64,000 nt of DNA from Microcoleus asticus IPMA8. Lineage in GTDB: Bacteria; Cyanobacteriota; Cyanobacteriia; Cyanobacteriales; Microcoleaceae. Shown piece by piece: positions 51,474-59,542 of the stretch. The notes below the pieces were generated by a model that was not told where the DNA came from, did not search any database, and saw only the letters and a program-made list of their open reading frames with translations. Numbering within the stretch: position 1 is the first letter of the stretch; the number at the start of each line of letters is the position of its first letter. The translations under genes and the position numbers were made by a program. The stretch lies in contig NZ_SRRZ01000023.1 in NCBI RefSeq assembly GCF_013179805.1, positions 1 through 64,000 on the forward strand, given 5' to 3'.

Positions 51474-52709
51474 TCATCTTGGCATCTTTTCTAAATCAAA
51501 TTCAGCAACTTTTCGGAGAGTTTCTAAGCGCTTACTTAAAGTTTTATGCCGGGGACATTCTACAGCGTATTCGTATTTAGAGCCTGTATGTTGAATATCT
51601 GGAACTTGGCAATCAATTAAGTTGCTAAGGTAGCCGACTAGCTTTTTGACAGGTATTAGCCAAGCCTTAGCTAACGCTTTAGTACGGAACCCAATCCAAG
51701 CTCTAAAGTAGGAGCCGTCTTCGCTAATCTGATAAGCCACATTGGGGGATAATTTAACAATAGATTCGATACGAGCTATACCCAAACCTTTGAGTTCGGT
51801 CAAACTGTAATTTTGGATTTCTCCGCTGTTCCACTCGATTTGGAATGGACGTAGATTTTCAACGTTCAAGCGTTGGACTGTCCCCCTTTGTTGAACTCCT
51901 TCTCGGCATTTTAAAATGTAATCTCCCTCTTTAAATCCGTATAATCCTTGTTTCTTGGCTAGGTTTTCTAGGTGCTGCTTCCAGGTTTCTTCCCAAGCTA
52001 TGTTAAATTCTAGAAGTTCGTAATTTTCTTCGCTCAATTGTCGAGCCAGTTTTTCTTTGAATTGCTGTTTTTGAATTGGCATAGCGAATTCTAAGAAGTT
52101 GTCGGGTATTTCGAGAGCTAAATACGTCTTAGCTCGGATTTTGAGGTCAGCAACAGACAAACTGCGAGCGACTTTTAACTGCTGAGGTGCAGGAATATCT
52201 ATGGTACAACTTGTCGGGAAGCCTGGAAACAAGTTAATGGGAAAGAGATAAGATTGGTCGAGAGTCGAGATGAAAATGTGGTGTTCAGTCAGCGATTCTA
52301 CTTGGAAAATAGTTGTGTTACTGAATTGTACCTGTTGCGAATTAGCAAGTACGATGGTTGTGCAAGCTGGAAGTTCTCCAGTAGTTTTTTGAGGAATAAA
52401 CTGAGGCACAAGGGAGATTTTGAGGACACGAATTTCATCAAGTGTATAATTGCAAGAAAAGCTGTCTTCGCTGTTACTAGCATCCCAGGTAATTCTTACA
52501 GGTCGATCGGTTTGATTTAGAGAAGTGACAGTACCGTAATGCTTACCAGTTTTGATGATATCGCCTACTTTAAAGGGAAGTTGATCGGAAGGATGCGGAG
52601 TGAGAAAAGGGAAAATTACCGCTACCACTTCTTTAACTTCACTGGGGGGAGTGTTGTCAGATTTAGAGCAAATATTTGAGAGACCGATTAAAGCGGTGTT
52701 AGAGTCCAT
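51474..52709 (-). CDS. Hypothetical protein with two KOW/Tudor-like modules
   Basis: A 411-residue protein. Two related modules are visible: one near the N-terminus (LPFKVGDIIKTGKHYGTVTSL..VRITWD) and one in the second half (FKEGDYILKCREGVQQRGTVQRL..FQIEWNSGE), both resembling small SH3/KOW beta barrels that bind nucleic acid or protein. The C-terminal part has a short cysteine-free region with YEYAVECPRHK. The family name is unknown to me. A CCC-UAAC-GGG hairpin lies 34 nt before the start, as with the replication genes nearby. Confidence 0.62.
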   Translation of the reverse strand: MDSNTALIGLSNICSKSDNTPPSEVKEVVAVIFPFLTPHPSDQLPFKVGDIIKTGKHYGTVTSLNQTDRPVRITWDASNSEDSFSCNYTLDEIRVLKISLVPQFIPQKTTGELPACTTIVLANSQQVQFSNTTIFQVESLTEHHIFISTLDQSYLFPINLFPGFPTSCTIDIPAPQQLKVARSLSVADLKIRAKTYLALEIPDNFLEFAMPIQKQQFKEKLARQLSEENYELLEFNIAWEETWKQHLENLAKKQGLYGFKEGDYILKCREGVQQRGTVQRLNVENLRPFQIEWNSGEIQNYSLTELKGLGIARIESIVKLSPNVAYQISEDGSYFRAWIGFRTKALAKAWLIPVKKLVGYLSNLIDCQVPDIQHTGSKYEYAVECPRHKTLSKRLETLRKVAEFDLEKMPR

Positions 52710-52742
52710 AACCTTTGAGAAGTTAATTTTTTTTCAACTTCT

Positions 52743-52752
52743 CCCGTTAGGG
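52743..52752 (-). promoter_or_regulatory. Leader hairpin CCC-UAAC-GGG
   Basis: A 3-bp stem with a C(UAAC)G tetraloop, 34 nt upstream of the start at 52709. The stem is short, so it is supported mainly by position and loop. Confidence 0.45.
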
Positions 52753-52915
52753 GGTATCTTCTCGAACAGAAGCCTAAAACTTTCTAGTTTTCGCTAGCAT
52801 CTTTGGTGCATATAAAGCAAATTTAGGCTTTATTTAGGCTTTAAATTTGTTTAAGTCCCGCTAGATATATCGCCATGCTGTCAAGATCACGATATGGAAA
52901 ACTAAGCGAGCAAAG

Positions 52916-53509
52916 ATGCCCACTTCTGAAAAAATTGCTGCCGCCATAGAGACGATAGACCACTTGGTAGCTTGGCTACAAGATACCGGACTGAGTGCGT
53001 CCGCGATCGCCCAGTTTAAATTCAACTCGCTGGCCTCTATGTACCCAGAACTCAAAGGGGTAGCAGAGACGGCAAAACAACTGATTGGTGCAGCTTCCCC
53101 TTTGACAGAAGTTGGGATGACAGTAACGGAACTAGCAGCAATACTCACAGATAACTTAGAGTGCAAAATCAAGCCAGATTTAGTCAACAAAGCTCTAGTT
53201 TCATTGGGGTATCAAGAGCGTAATGAAGCCAAGCAAATTTGGATACTGACACAAGCCGGCTCAGCTCATGGTATTTTCTTGCTGGCTACTTCAACAACAA
53301 ACAAATGGAGTGGTTCTCAAATAAAGTGGTATCGCTCTCTAATTCCCATCTTAGAAGAATACTTAACAAATACAGGAATTTTAGAGAATGGCAGCAGTAG
53401 CGATCTCACTGCAATACAAGATACAGAACACTCTGAAATTTCCGAAAAAAGCCTTGCATCAATTACTCAAAATGGTAACTCTCCTAGTATTGACTACTCT
53501 CAGGGCTGA
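52916..53509 (+). CDS. Hypothetical protein with phage-antirepressor-like winged-helix segment
   Basis: A 197-residue protein. The middle (MTVTELAAILTDNLECKIKPDLVNKALVSLGYQER then WILTQAGSAHGIFL) resembles the C-terminal KilAC/ANT domain of phage antirepressors, a winged helix with a characteristic final GYQ..W..T..G pattern. The N-terminal helical part may oligomerise. It could regulate plasmid genes by binding a repressor or DNA. It is oriented opposite to the flanking backbone genes. The assignment is tentative. Confidence 0.55.
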   Translation: MPTSEKIAAAIETIDHLVAWLQDTGLSASAIAQFKFNSLASMYPELKGVAETAKQLIGAASPLTEVGMTVTELAAILTDNLECKIKPDLVNKALVSLGYQERNEAKQIWILTQAGSAHGIFLLATSTTNKWSGSQIKWYRSLIPILEEYLTNTGILENGSSSDLTAIQDTEHSEISEKSLASITQNGNSPSIDYSQG

Positions 53510-53532
53510 AGCACCTGAGTTTCCCGCGTATC

Positions 53533-53685
53533 GTGAGGCTCTATGAAAAGAAAGCAACTTGGACAGTGCCTGAGCGAGTCAAGGTCAAGGTCTGGGAAAT
53601 TACAGTCAATCCTAGTCAGATTGAGCTGATTCAATCCTTTGCCGACGATGCCTACACGAAACGCTACAACTCAACACTGTATTAA
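53533..53685 (+). pseudogene. Short coding fragment of unknown origin
   Basis: One frame from a GTG reads RLYEKKATWTVPERVKVKVW then EITVNPSQIELIQSFADDAY and stops 50 codons later. The residue composition is protein-like and the frame is also open a few codons upstream, so it looks like the tail of a larger gene cut by rearrangement. There is no start signal or family match that I can support. Confidence 0.4.
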
Positions 53686-53731
53686 ACAAAAAAAAAATCT
53701 TAATAAAGTTAGCAAAATAAAGGGAAGGGGA

Positions 53732-53773
53732 AGGGGAGGGTAAAGGTGTATTGTTCAACCTTTACCCTCCCCT
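53732..53773. terminator. Perfect 16-bp GC-rich hairpin
   Basis: AGGGGAGGGTAAAGGT (53732-53747) and its exact complement (53758-53773) surround a 10-nt loop. It lies about 105 bp past the end of the PRTRC ThiF gene, so it may be the terminator of the cassette; the purine-rich arm continues a GGGGAA tract. Confidence 0.65.
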
Positions 53774-53878
53774 CTACTCTCTCAGATTTTTCAGATGGGT
53801 ATGAGGGCTATGTCCTTGATTTTATCAAGCTTTTGACGGGGTTGTTATCCCGTTAGGTGTAGCTAACCAGGATTTGTA

Positions 53879-54733
53879 TCAAGTACAACTAAACTTTATG
53901 AGAGATGAACAACTGATAAATTCTGAGCGCATAGAACCAGATTTAAGGTTAAGGAAAGTGGCAAACTTACGCAAGTCCTTTGTCAAACTGAGGCGGAATA
54001 GATAGTCAGTAACGATTGAGGCAATTGTTTGATTAATTGTGAGACTCTGAGCGTTAAGATTAGCCAACTCAGCACAAGATAAATGGGTATTTCCCAATTC
54101 TTCAGGTCGCAATTCTATCAAATTGGGGCATTGTAAAACAGGAGAGGGAAGCGCTCCCATAATGCCTGTTTTCTTGAACTTATCCAGGTGCGGAGTTAGC
54201 TCTTCAAGGCTATTATGGCTGCCCAGTAGAATTTGACCGCTATCAAAGTTATTGCCAGCATCAAGATACCAGATTCTAGGAATCTCAGCGTGGCGGTTAT
54301 TCTCTAGCGTTTTGCCCAAGGAACGGCGAGCAGCACTATTGTCAACGCAGCCAATGATAATTACCAAATCATTCCAGTATGATTTTACCAATTTGGGGTC
54401 AAAATAGTCAGGAATTGCACTAATTTCTAGCCCCCAGGTAAGATTGTAACGCAAGGCAAGAGTAGTGGCTTTATTCAGTCCAAGTTCAGATTGACAAAAT
54501 CTCTGCCTCCCCAAATTTTTCCCTTCCACAATATCGGGATCTACAAAGGTAATATTGACATTTTTCCCAACTTGTTTGAAAACGTAAGCTAATCGTGCTA
54601 AACTTTCAGCTACATAAGAGCCAGTGCCGCCACAGCCAACGAGCCATAAGTGAAGGTGAGAGTAATCTTTGAGAAGGAGAGGTGTGGAATTTGCGTACTC
54701 AAAGTCGAGGTTTAAGGGAGTTTTGGTAAGCAT
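53879..54733 (-). CDS. PRTRC-system ThiF/E1-like enzyme
   Basis: About 284 residues. The adenylation fold has the nucleotide loop LVGCGGTGSYVAESLARL, the following acidic pair FVDPDIVEGKNLGRQRF (Asp, then the NxxRQ arginine contacting ATP) and IIGCVDNSAARRSL. Two cysteines are candidates for thioester formation: LQCPNL and LSCAELA, the latter in the block conserved in PRTRC ThiF proteins (SCAELA..QSLTINQTIA). E1-like enzymes activate the C-terminus of ubiquitin-like proteins; the partner here is probably protein C at 57402-57866. ATG 54733 is preferred over an upstream TTG. It overlaps the JAMM gene by 35 bp. Confidence 0.88.
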   Translation of the reverse strand: MLTKTPLNLDFEYANSTPLLLKDYSHLHLWLVGCGGTGSYVAESLARLAYVFKQVGKNVNITFVDPDIVEGKNLGRQRFCQSELGLNKATTLALRYNLTWGLEISAIPDYFDPKLVKSYWNDLVIIIGCVDNSAARRSLGKTLENNRHAEIPRIWYLDAGNNFDSGQILLGSHNSLEELTPHLDKFKKTGIMGALPSPVLQCPNLIELRPEELGNTHLSCAELANLNAQSLTINQTIASIVTDYLFRLSLTKDLRKFATFLNLKSGSMRSEFISCSSLIKFSCT

Positions 54734-55337
54734 CAGTGATAAAATGTGGCTCTTCAAATACAGAATTAGCTTTAATTAAGCTATAGTGTCCGAAAATTCC
54801 GATTCTCACTAAAATCTCAGGAGTCAAGGTATTAACTTTACCCAAGACTGCATAGAGGCGAAAACCCCGCTCGTCAGCATCATCTGTGCTGCTAAAGAAA
54901 GCAGGCAATTCTGCGTGAGAGTGGCACTCAATTAAAGCAGTTGAGTAGGATGAATTGTCAAAAGGCTGGCAGCTCGTTCGTGTAGTCAATTGGACTGGAA
55001 TTGTCAGTTGCCATTGATTACTACTGTCAAGGGATAGGTGAAATAAAATCTCTGTGAGATTGCCACTGCTATCTTTGGTGAATACAGCTTTTGTCAATAT
55101 AGAAAGTAGCAGTTCTGATGGTACTAAACGAGTCTCAAGGTGCAAGTATGGTTCTATAGGTGGCAACCCTTTGATAGTATTGGGCGTTGAATTTGCAACA
55201 GGAATCATAGCCTCTAGTCCGGGGCGAACTGAACGCACAAACACGCCGTTAGAGGCTGTAACGTATTCGCAGAATACCCCAGTAGCAATGGGAGGCAAGG
55301 GAATAGAGGCATGAATGTGGTTAAAAAGTTTTAGCAT
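54699..55337 (-). CDS. PRTRC-system protein A, JAMM/MPN metalloprotease-like
   Basis: About 212 residues from the ATG at 55337. The motif CHSHAELPAFFSSTDDADE fits JAMM zinc proteases exactly (HxH, seven residues, SxxD), with FRLYAVLGKV and LVRIGIFGHY completing the fold. JAMM enzymes cut ubiquitin-like proteins from targets or mature their precursors. In PRTRC cassettes this gene accompanies the E1-like ThiF and ubiquitin-like protein C. A frame 78 nt longer is open upstream but overlaps protein B. The 3' end overlaps the ThiF gene, which implies coupled translation. Confidence 0.9.
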   Translation of the reverse strand: MLKLFNHIHASIPLPPIATGVFCEYVTASNGVFVRSVRPGLEAMIPVANSTPNTIKGLPPIEPYLHLETRLVPSELLLSILTKAVFTKDSSGNLTEILFHLSLDSSNQWQLTIPVQLTTRTSCQPFDNSSYSTALIECHSHAELPAFFSSTDDADERGFRLYAVLGKVNTLTPEILVRIGIFGHYSLIKANSVFEEPHFITDAYQNSLKPRL

Positions 55338-55398
55338 TAACTTAAACTTTGTGTTGAACAATAAATATTGAGTGCAGTCCCTACATAGAAGTTTTGAT

Positions 55399-56106
55399 TT
55401 AGGTAGGGTTAGCAATCAATAGGAGGTGTTGCACTAAAGAGTCAATTGAAGGACTGTACCTCACTTCAACTAAATCTTTAACAGGATAGGTACGCCTTTT
55501 TCTCAAGGCTAAACTTTTCAGATGTTCTCTGACATCTTGGGGAAACTTTCGGCTTTTTTGGCTGGATAAGTCAGCATTGAAAGGAGTGGTTATGAAGCTC
55601 TGCCAAGCAATATCAATGGTTTGAGTTGAAGCAACAGGTGGAGTATTTTTTCCCCAGCAAATTAAACCGTTTGGATGGATGTTTGGTAAAGGAGTGTGGT
55701 AAGCTTTCGACTCTGGGTTGAAAGTAGCAAAATCAGTTGCAAATACCCAATATTGAGTGTTTTGTCCTACAAATACCAAGGCAGTTAGTGGAATAGTAAT
55801 GGGTTTACTCTCATCAAATTGGAGGTTATATTGGGCAGGAGATATGAATTTTACTACCCAATTTCCTTGAGAGTTAGTTCCCCACCTTATGACTCCTGGG
55901 GGCATCCAATCCGTATCAATCGGCTCGTGAGAAAATGCAGTTCTCAAACTGACAGAGGAGAGTAGTTTGTAGTGTTCCTTTGTTCCTTCTCGATAATGGA
56001 ACAGATATTGTTCTTTGATGAACAGTAATTCAGCATCAATTTCTGCTAGCTGTCGGGGAGCTGTTTGCAGAATTTCACGAAAGACTTCTCCTGACAAATG
56101 TTGCAT
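55399..56106 (-). CDS. PRTRC-system protein B
   Basis: A 235-residue protein with the family's conserved pattern: WMPPGVIRWGTNSQGNWVVKF then LTALVFVGQNTQYWVFAT, followed by HTPLPNIHPNGLICWGKNTPP and IDIAWQSFITTPFNADL. The cysteine-containing NGLICWG segment and the first block could make it an E2-like conjugation-factor analogue (Cys after a Pro-Asn-x-H-x-N-G motif), but this is inference. It lies directly upstream of protein A. The 9-bp leader hairpin GAGCTAACC/GGTTAGCTC at 56134-56161 precedes it. Confidence 0.85.
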   Translation of the reverse strand: MQHLSGEVFREILQTAPRQLAEIDAELLFIKEQYLFHYREGTKEHYKLLSSVSLRTAFSHEPIDTDWMPPGVIRWGTNSQGNWVVKFISPAQYNLQFDESKPITIPLTALVFVGQNTQYWVFATDFATFNPESKAYHTPLPNIHPNGLICWGKNTPPVASTQTIDIAWQSFITTPFNADLSSQKSRKFPQDVREHLKSLALRKRRTYPVKDLVEVRYSPSIDSLVQHLLLIANPT

Positions 56107-56133
56107 AATAACTTGAAATCGATAGAGGTTATG

Positions 56134-56161
56134 GAGCTAACCCGATAGGTAAGGTTAGCTC
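56134..56161 (-). promoter_or_regulatory. Leader hairpin of PRTRC protein B
   Basis: Perfect 9-bp arms GAGCTAACC and GGTTAGCTC close a 10-nt loop that contains CC-UAUC-GG on the mRNA (56142-56149, about 36 nt from the start at 56106). It thus combines a strong outer stem with the C(UAUC)G motif seen elsewhere. Confidence 0.6.
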
Positions 56162-56172
56162 ATGCTTGAAAA

Positions 56173-56529
56173 TTAATATTCGTTCGACTGCATTAGGGTA
56201 GCAACTCTCCAAGTTTTGTCGGGGTCTTCTGGACATTGTGAACTAACTTCCTGATTTTCCAGCCATGCTTTCCTGTCAAAATAATCAATTTTGAAAAAAT
56301 AGCTTTTACTGTCAAGTTGAATGCTAATAAAATCTCGTTCTCCGTAGGGGTTGTTGCCAGCTTCAAAGGTGTTAAAATCTCTTAGTAATTGCAGTAACTT
56401 TTGTTGCTGTTCGGGAAGAAGAGCTTTTACAGCTTGAGTAATCCGAATTTCACCAATTTTGGTATCTCCTTGACGTAATTGGTCATTAAGACGTGCAATT
56501 CTTTCGGCTGTTGTTAGAGTTTCAGTCAT
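56173..56529 (-). CDS. DUF3768-family protein
   Basis: A 118-residue protein from the ATG at 56529. The pattern LTTAERIARLNDQLRQG, then FNTFEAGNNPYGERDFISIQLDSKSYFFKIDYFDR and the closing DPDKTWRVATLMQSNEY is that of DUF3768, a small family of unknown function found on plasmids and mobile elements, often beside PRTRC genes. No catalytic residue can be named. The CAACCGC-UAGU-GCGGUUG hairpin lies 28 nt before the start. Confidence 0.8.
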   Translation of the reverse strand: MTETLTTAERIARLNDQLRQGDTKIGEIRITQAVKALLPEQQQKLLQLLRDFNTFEAGNNPYGERDFISIQLDSKSYFFKIDYFDRKAWLENQEVSSQCPEDPDKTWRVATLMQSNEY

Positions 56530-56556
56530 AATTAAGGCCTCAATTTCCAACAACTA

Positions 56557-56574
56557 CAACCGCACTAGCGGTTG
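56557..56574 (-). promoter_or_regulatory. Leader hairpin CAACCGC-UAGU-GCGGUUG
   Basis: Perfect 7-bp stem with a C(UAGU)G tetraloop, 28 nt upstream of the DUF3768 start. It is the strongest member of the family in this window. Confidence 0.65.
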
Positions 56575-56610
56575 CTGGTTCACTCGTAATTATTCGGATT
56601 CAGGGGTAAT

Positions 56611-57402
56611 TCAAATTGACAAGGTGCTTTTGTTCCAGAGTTCAAGAATTTGCTGAAAATGTCGATGGCGGTCAGTAGCAAGCCAGTCAATGACCTGTTG
56701 AGCCTGGGTTATTAATTCTTTAGCACTTTGCCATTGTTCTGATAAAAATATCAAGTTTTCGACTGTCCATTCTCCAAATTGATACTCGTGTTGAGCGCAG
56801 CCGTCAAGCCAAATATTACCCGTTGAGTAATTGAGGAAACTCAGTACAATTGGCATCCCTTTTACGGGAAATTCAGCCAGAGAGCAAAACTGTTGGAATT
56901 GCTGATGATTGATCCTATCTGGTGGTAGAATCTGAGAAAATGAAACTTCAAATTCTTGTTCATACCAATCTTTCATCTCATTTTCAGTTAGCCAATTTAG
57001 TCCTTCAGAACTTAGAGACAGCAGGATTTGCCATTCAGGAGCTAAGGAATCAATATCTTCATAGCTCAACCAATCCAACCCCCAAGACTCAATCAGGAGT
57101 TGGTCGAGGCGTTCTTCTTGTGCTATTTCTAATTGCCAGGGGCTGATCGGGATAAGTTCTGTTTCGTCAAGAAGACGGAAGAATTCTAATTCGCGGGGGC
57201 TATGATTATCAGGAGTAGCCGAGTAAATAGAACTGGTACTGGTAGCAAATTCAGTTGAAAAAAAGTGCTGGTAAAGATTGAGAAGTTGAGCGCTATTGAG
57301 CGTTTGTCTGAGAAATTCAATCGCTTCAAGTGGCTTAGTTACTGGGTAGGAGTGTCGCAAAGCGGCAATGGCTTGCGACACAGACAAAATAGTTGCAGGC
57401 AT
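56611..57402 (-). CDS. Hypothetical protein of the PRTRC-type operon
   Basis: A 263-residue acidic helical protein (YPVTKPLEAIEFLRQTLNSA, QLEIAQEERLDQLLIESWGL, SLSSEGLNWLTENEMKDW). The domain is unrecognised. Its start overlaps the stop of the ubiquitin-like gene by one base, so it is translated with it, a position that PRTRC protein F or similar companions occupy in other cassettes. Whether it is a homologue of one of these cannot be seen by eye. Confidence 0.65.
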   Translation of the reverse strand: MPATILSVSQAIAALRHSYPVTKPLEAIEFLRQTLNSAQLLNLYQHFFSTEFATSTSSIYSATPDNHSPRELEFFRLLDETELIPISPWQLEIAQEERLDQLLIESWGLDWLSYEDIDSLAPEWQILLSLSSEGLNWLTENEMKDWYEQEFEVSFSQILPPDRINHQQFQQFCSLAEFPVKGMPIVLSFLNYSTGNIWLDGCAQHEYQFGEWTVENLIFLSEQWQSAKELITQAQQVIDWLATDRHRHFQQILELWNKSTLSI

Positions 57403-57866
57403 TAAAAATTAAGAGGAATTTGGAGACAAGCAATAGCTGGCGCAAGTTGGAGTTTTTTGAGAGTGTCTCTAAATCGCTGTAGTTCTTGCTCACCCAGAGC
57501 GATCGCGTCAGAGAGTTCTTGAGCCCGACTTGCCAAGGTTAGCGGAGTAACACAACCGCTGATAGAGTCGCATTGCAGAGCCCAAGTGAGTTGGACAGCT
57601 TGATTCGGTTCTTCCGGTGCGGAGACAAGTGAGGGGAGTGGGGAATGGGGAGTGAGCAGTACGCATAGTTCTTTTTTCCAATCTTCTTCTACACCCTTTG
57701 TCTTGGCTTGTTTGATGATTTTAATGGGTTGACCTGTTTTTCGTTCAATTGTAGCGGAGCTTAATTCAGGGAAGTAAGGAAGTAGGACTTCTAGCAATTT
57801 TTCATCATTTGCAGTAATTTCGTTGGGCAGTTCGATTTGCCTGCCTTCATATTCTATTAGACTCAT
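57402..57866 (-). CDS. PRTRC-system protein C, ubiquitin-like, with C-terminal extension
   Basis: A 154-residue protein. An AGAGGT ribosome site directly before the ATG at 57866 decides the start against an earlier frame opening. Residues 1-58 (LIEYEGRQIELPNEITAND, LLEVLLPYFPELSSATIERK, ..KIIKQAKTKG) match the whole of PRTRC protein C, a beta-grasp ubiquitin-like domain that in other cassettes ends at TKG. Here about 96 more residues follow, ending in a helical region (ASRAQELSDAIALGEQELQRF). A natural maturation point would be after the KTKG, where the JAMM protease could cut before E1 activation. Confidence 0.8.
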   Translation of the reverse strand: MSLIEYEGRQIELPNEITANDEKLLEVLLPYFPELSSATIERKTGQPIKIIKQAKTKGVEEDWKKELCVLLTPHSPLPSLVSAPEEPNQAVQLTWALQCDSISGCVTPLTLASRAQELSDAIALGEQELQRFRDTLKKLQLAPAIACLQIPLNF

Positions 57867-57876
57867 TGTTACCTCT

Positions 57877-58347
57877 TTAAAACAGGGGGATTTGTACTCC
57901 AGCTTCACCTTTGTTGACGGGGTGGTTAGCAGGATTTTGAAGATTTGGTTTTGCTTTTTTCCGGGGTTGACCAACAGAAGAACGAATTTGAGCGCTCACT
58001 TTTCGGTTAGGTAGGTTAGAGGCTAACCGCTGGAGCAATTCTTGTAAATGGTTTGGCCAAGCTCCAATCGAGTTTTCTCTAACTTGTACTAATAGTGGTA
58101 AGTCGTCATGGCTCGTTGCTGTAATTTCTACGATTCGCCCTTCTGGATGCCCATCGTCTGGTCGCATAACAATGTGGATTTTGATTGTACAAAAATTGAA
58201 TTCATAAGGTTCTGATTCTCCTTCATCAAGTAAGTCAGGACTCTGTGAAGTGTTCTCAGTTTTGTTGATGGTTTCACCCACTTTTTGAGTAGCTGAAAGT
58301 GGAATATCCTCTCCAGTTGGTTCGGAATTTGGTTCTATTTGGGTCAT
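57877..58347 (-). CDS. Hypothetical protein, first gene of the PRTRC-type operon
   Basis: A 156-residue protein. An acidic, disordered N-terminus is followed by a beta-rich region (FNFCTIKIHIVMRPDDGHPE; IVEITATSHDDLPLLVQVRE) that is similar in style to PRTRC protein E, though the match is too weak to assert. The C-terminus is basic (GQPRKKAKPNLQ). The stop is 10 bp before the protein C start, so the two are co-transcribed. A palindrome GCCGC-GAUC-GCGGC (58393-58406) lies 46 nt before the start. Confidence 0.65.
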   Translation of the reverse strand: MTQIEPNSEPTGEDIPLSATQKVGETINKTENTSQSPDLLDEGESEPYEFNFCTIKIHIVMRPDDGHPEGRIVEITATSHDDLPLLVQVRENSIGAWPNHLQELLQRLASNLPNRKVSAQIRSSVGQPRKKAKPNLQNPANHPVNKGEAGVQIPLF

Positions 58348-58392
58348 GGCTGGATTCGCAGTACAAGCAAGTGCAGCTTATTCTCAAAAATT

Positions 58393-58406
58393 GCCGCGAT
58401 CGCGGC
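58393..58406 (-). promoter_or_regulatory. Palindrome GCCGCGATCGCGGC in the PRTRC operon leader
   Basis: A self-complementary 14-mer containing GCGATCGC, 46 nt before the start at 58347. As RNA it would form a 5-bp stem with a C(GAUC)G loop. Confidence 0.5.
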
Positions 58407-58589
58407 CTTGCTTTTAACGATCTATTTTTTGTAAAGTTTTAACGGTAAGCGTGTTTCCCAAGAAATTTCTTAATTAATTCCCATTAATTATCTGTCCGAC
58501 AAGATGCGGTCGCACTTGTCTCTATTGATTCTTTGATTGTAATTGCTCAACCCCCTTGACAAGAAGACGAGATAGACATTAGATAAAGG

Positions 58590-58903
58590 AATGGAAAAAC
58601 TACCCGACAATCAAGCAACTATTGAACGAGGCAAAAGAAGCCTTGATAGTAGAGCTATGGCAAGAAATCCAAAAACTCAGCGCAACATTAGCCACCTACG
58701 AACCTTGCGCCAGAGCCATCTCCCAAAAAAACTCTTCAAAATTCCGAAGTATTGATAGAGAAGGAATATCTATTGCGCTCGCAAGCTATATTACTATTAG
58801 CCACATCTACGATTGCACAGCTATCAATCAGAGCATATTTACTTATGCAATTGTAACTATCCGTACAAATGCGATCGCTCCTTTGCGTAAATCAACACTA
58901 TGA
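58590..58903 (+). pseudogene. Possible transposase or helical-protein remnant
   Basis: One frame reads NYPTIKQLLNEAKEALIVEL then WQEIQKLSATLATYEP, reminiscent of the N-terminal coiled coil of IS66-type transposases, but it soon becomes unconvincing and no start is clear. I list it as a possible fragment. The rest of 58407-59060 shows no other gene except the terminator below. Confidence 0.3.
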
Positions 58904-58947
58904 TAAAAAGTTGTAGTTAGTAGATAATCAGTAAAACATATAAAAAA

Positions 58948-58984
58948 TTCTCCCAGCTATCAGTAGGTTCTGTCGCTGGGAGAA
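58948..58984 (-). terminator. Rho-independent terminator
   Basis: TTCTCCCAGC and GCTGGGAGAA form a perfect 10-bp stem over 17 nt, followed on the minus strand by six T residues. It ends the transcript of the gene at 59062-59256. Confidence 0.88.
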
Positions 58985-59061
58985 ATCGCTGGAAAGTCGG
59001 TTGATTCAACTAACGCAGGTATCTCGATTAATTCGATTTCAAACCTTCGCTGCATTCGCCG

Positions 59062-59256
59062 TTATTCTTTAGGCACAGTAGGCTTTGGTTGGATGTCAAA
59101 AATAATCACAAATGTGCGGGTTTTCACTAACCGCTGCAAAACCCGTAGATGATCGTCTGCATCGTTTCTCTTACGAAATCGTGCCACAATAACACGCTGA
59201 CAATTAGGAAGCAGGCTAATGATACACCACGGGTGCAATTTTTCAGAGTAGGTCAT
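59062..59256 (-). CDS. Small hypothetical protein
   Basis: A 64-residue basic protein (WCIISLLPNCQRVIVARFRKRNDADDHLRVLQRL) with a beta-beta-alpha-like pattern. Short proteins of this shape are frequent in filamentous cyanobacteria, but function is unknown. A strong terminator follows at 58948-58984, which supports real transcription. Confidence 0.6.
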   Translation of the reverse strand: MTYSEKLHPWCIISLLPNCQRVIVARFRKRNDADDHLRVLQRLVKTRTFVIIFDIQPKPTVPKE

Positions 59257-59542
59257 TTTAGTACCTCAGCAGTAAAAGTAACAGATTGTGCTCTTGTTTC
59301 ATTGCTTGCCAAGACAGTAATTGAATAATCTTGTCAAAGACAGGTCACGGTGACATTGATATTTGACGAGGTTTGTGCTAAGACAAGCTCAAATTATCTT
59401 TTGATGCTGAAAAAGCTTGGTGTATGTATAGCAGCCACCAAAACTGTTGGAACAAGTCAGCAGTATATGATTGCGACAACGTATACAGTCGTTGCCCTAA
59501 ACAGTCTTTCCGTTAACAGTCTTTCCGTTATACGCGCCACTA

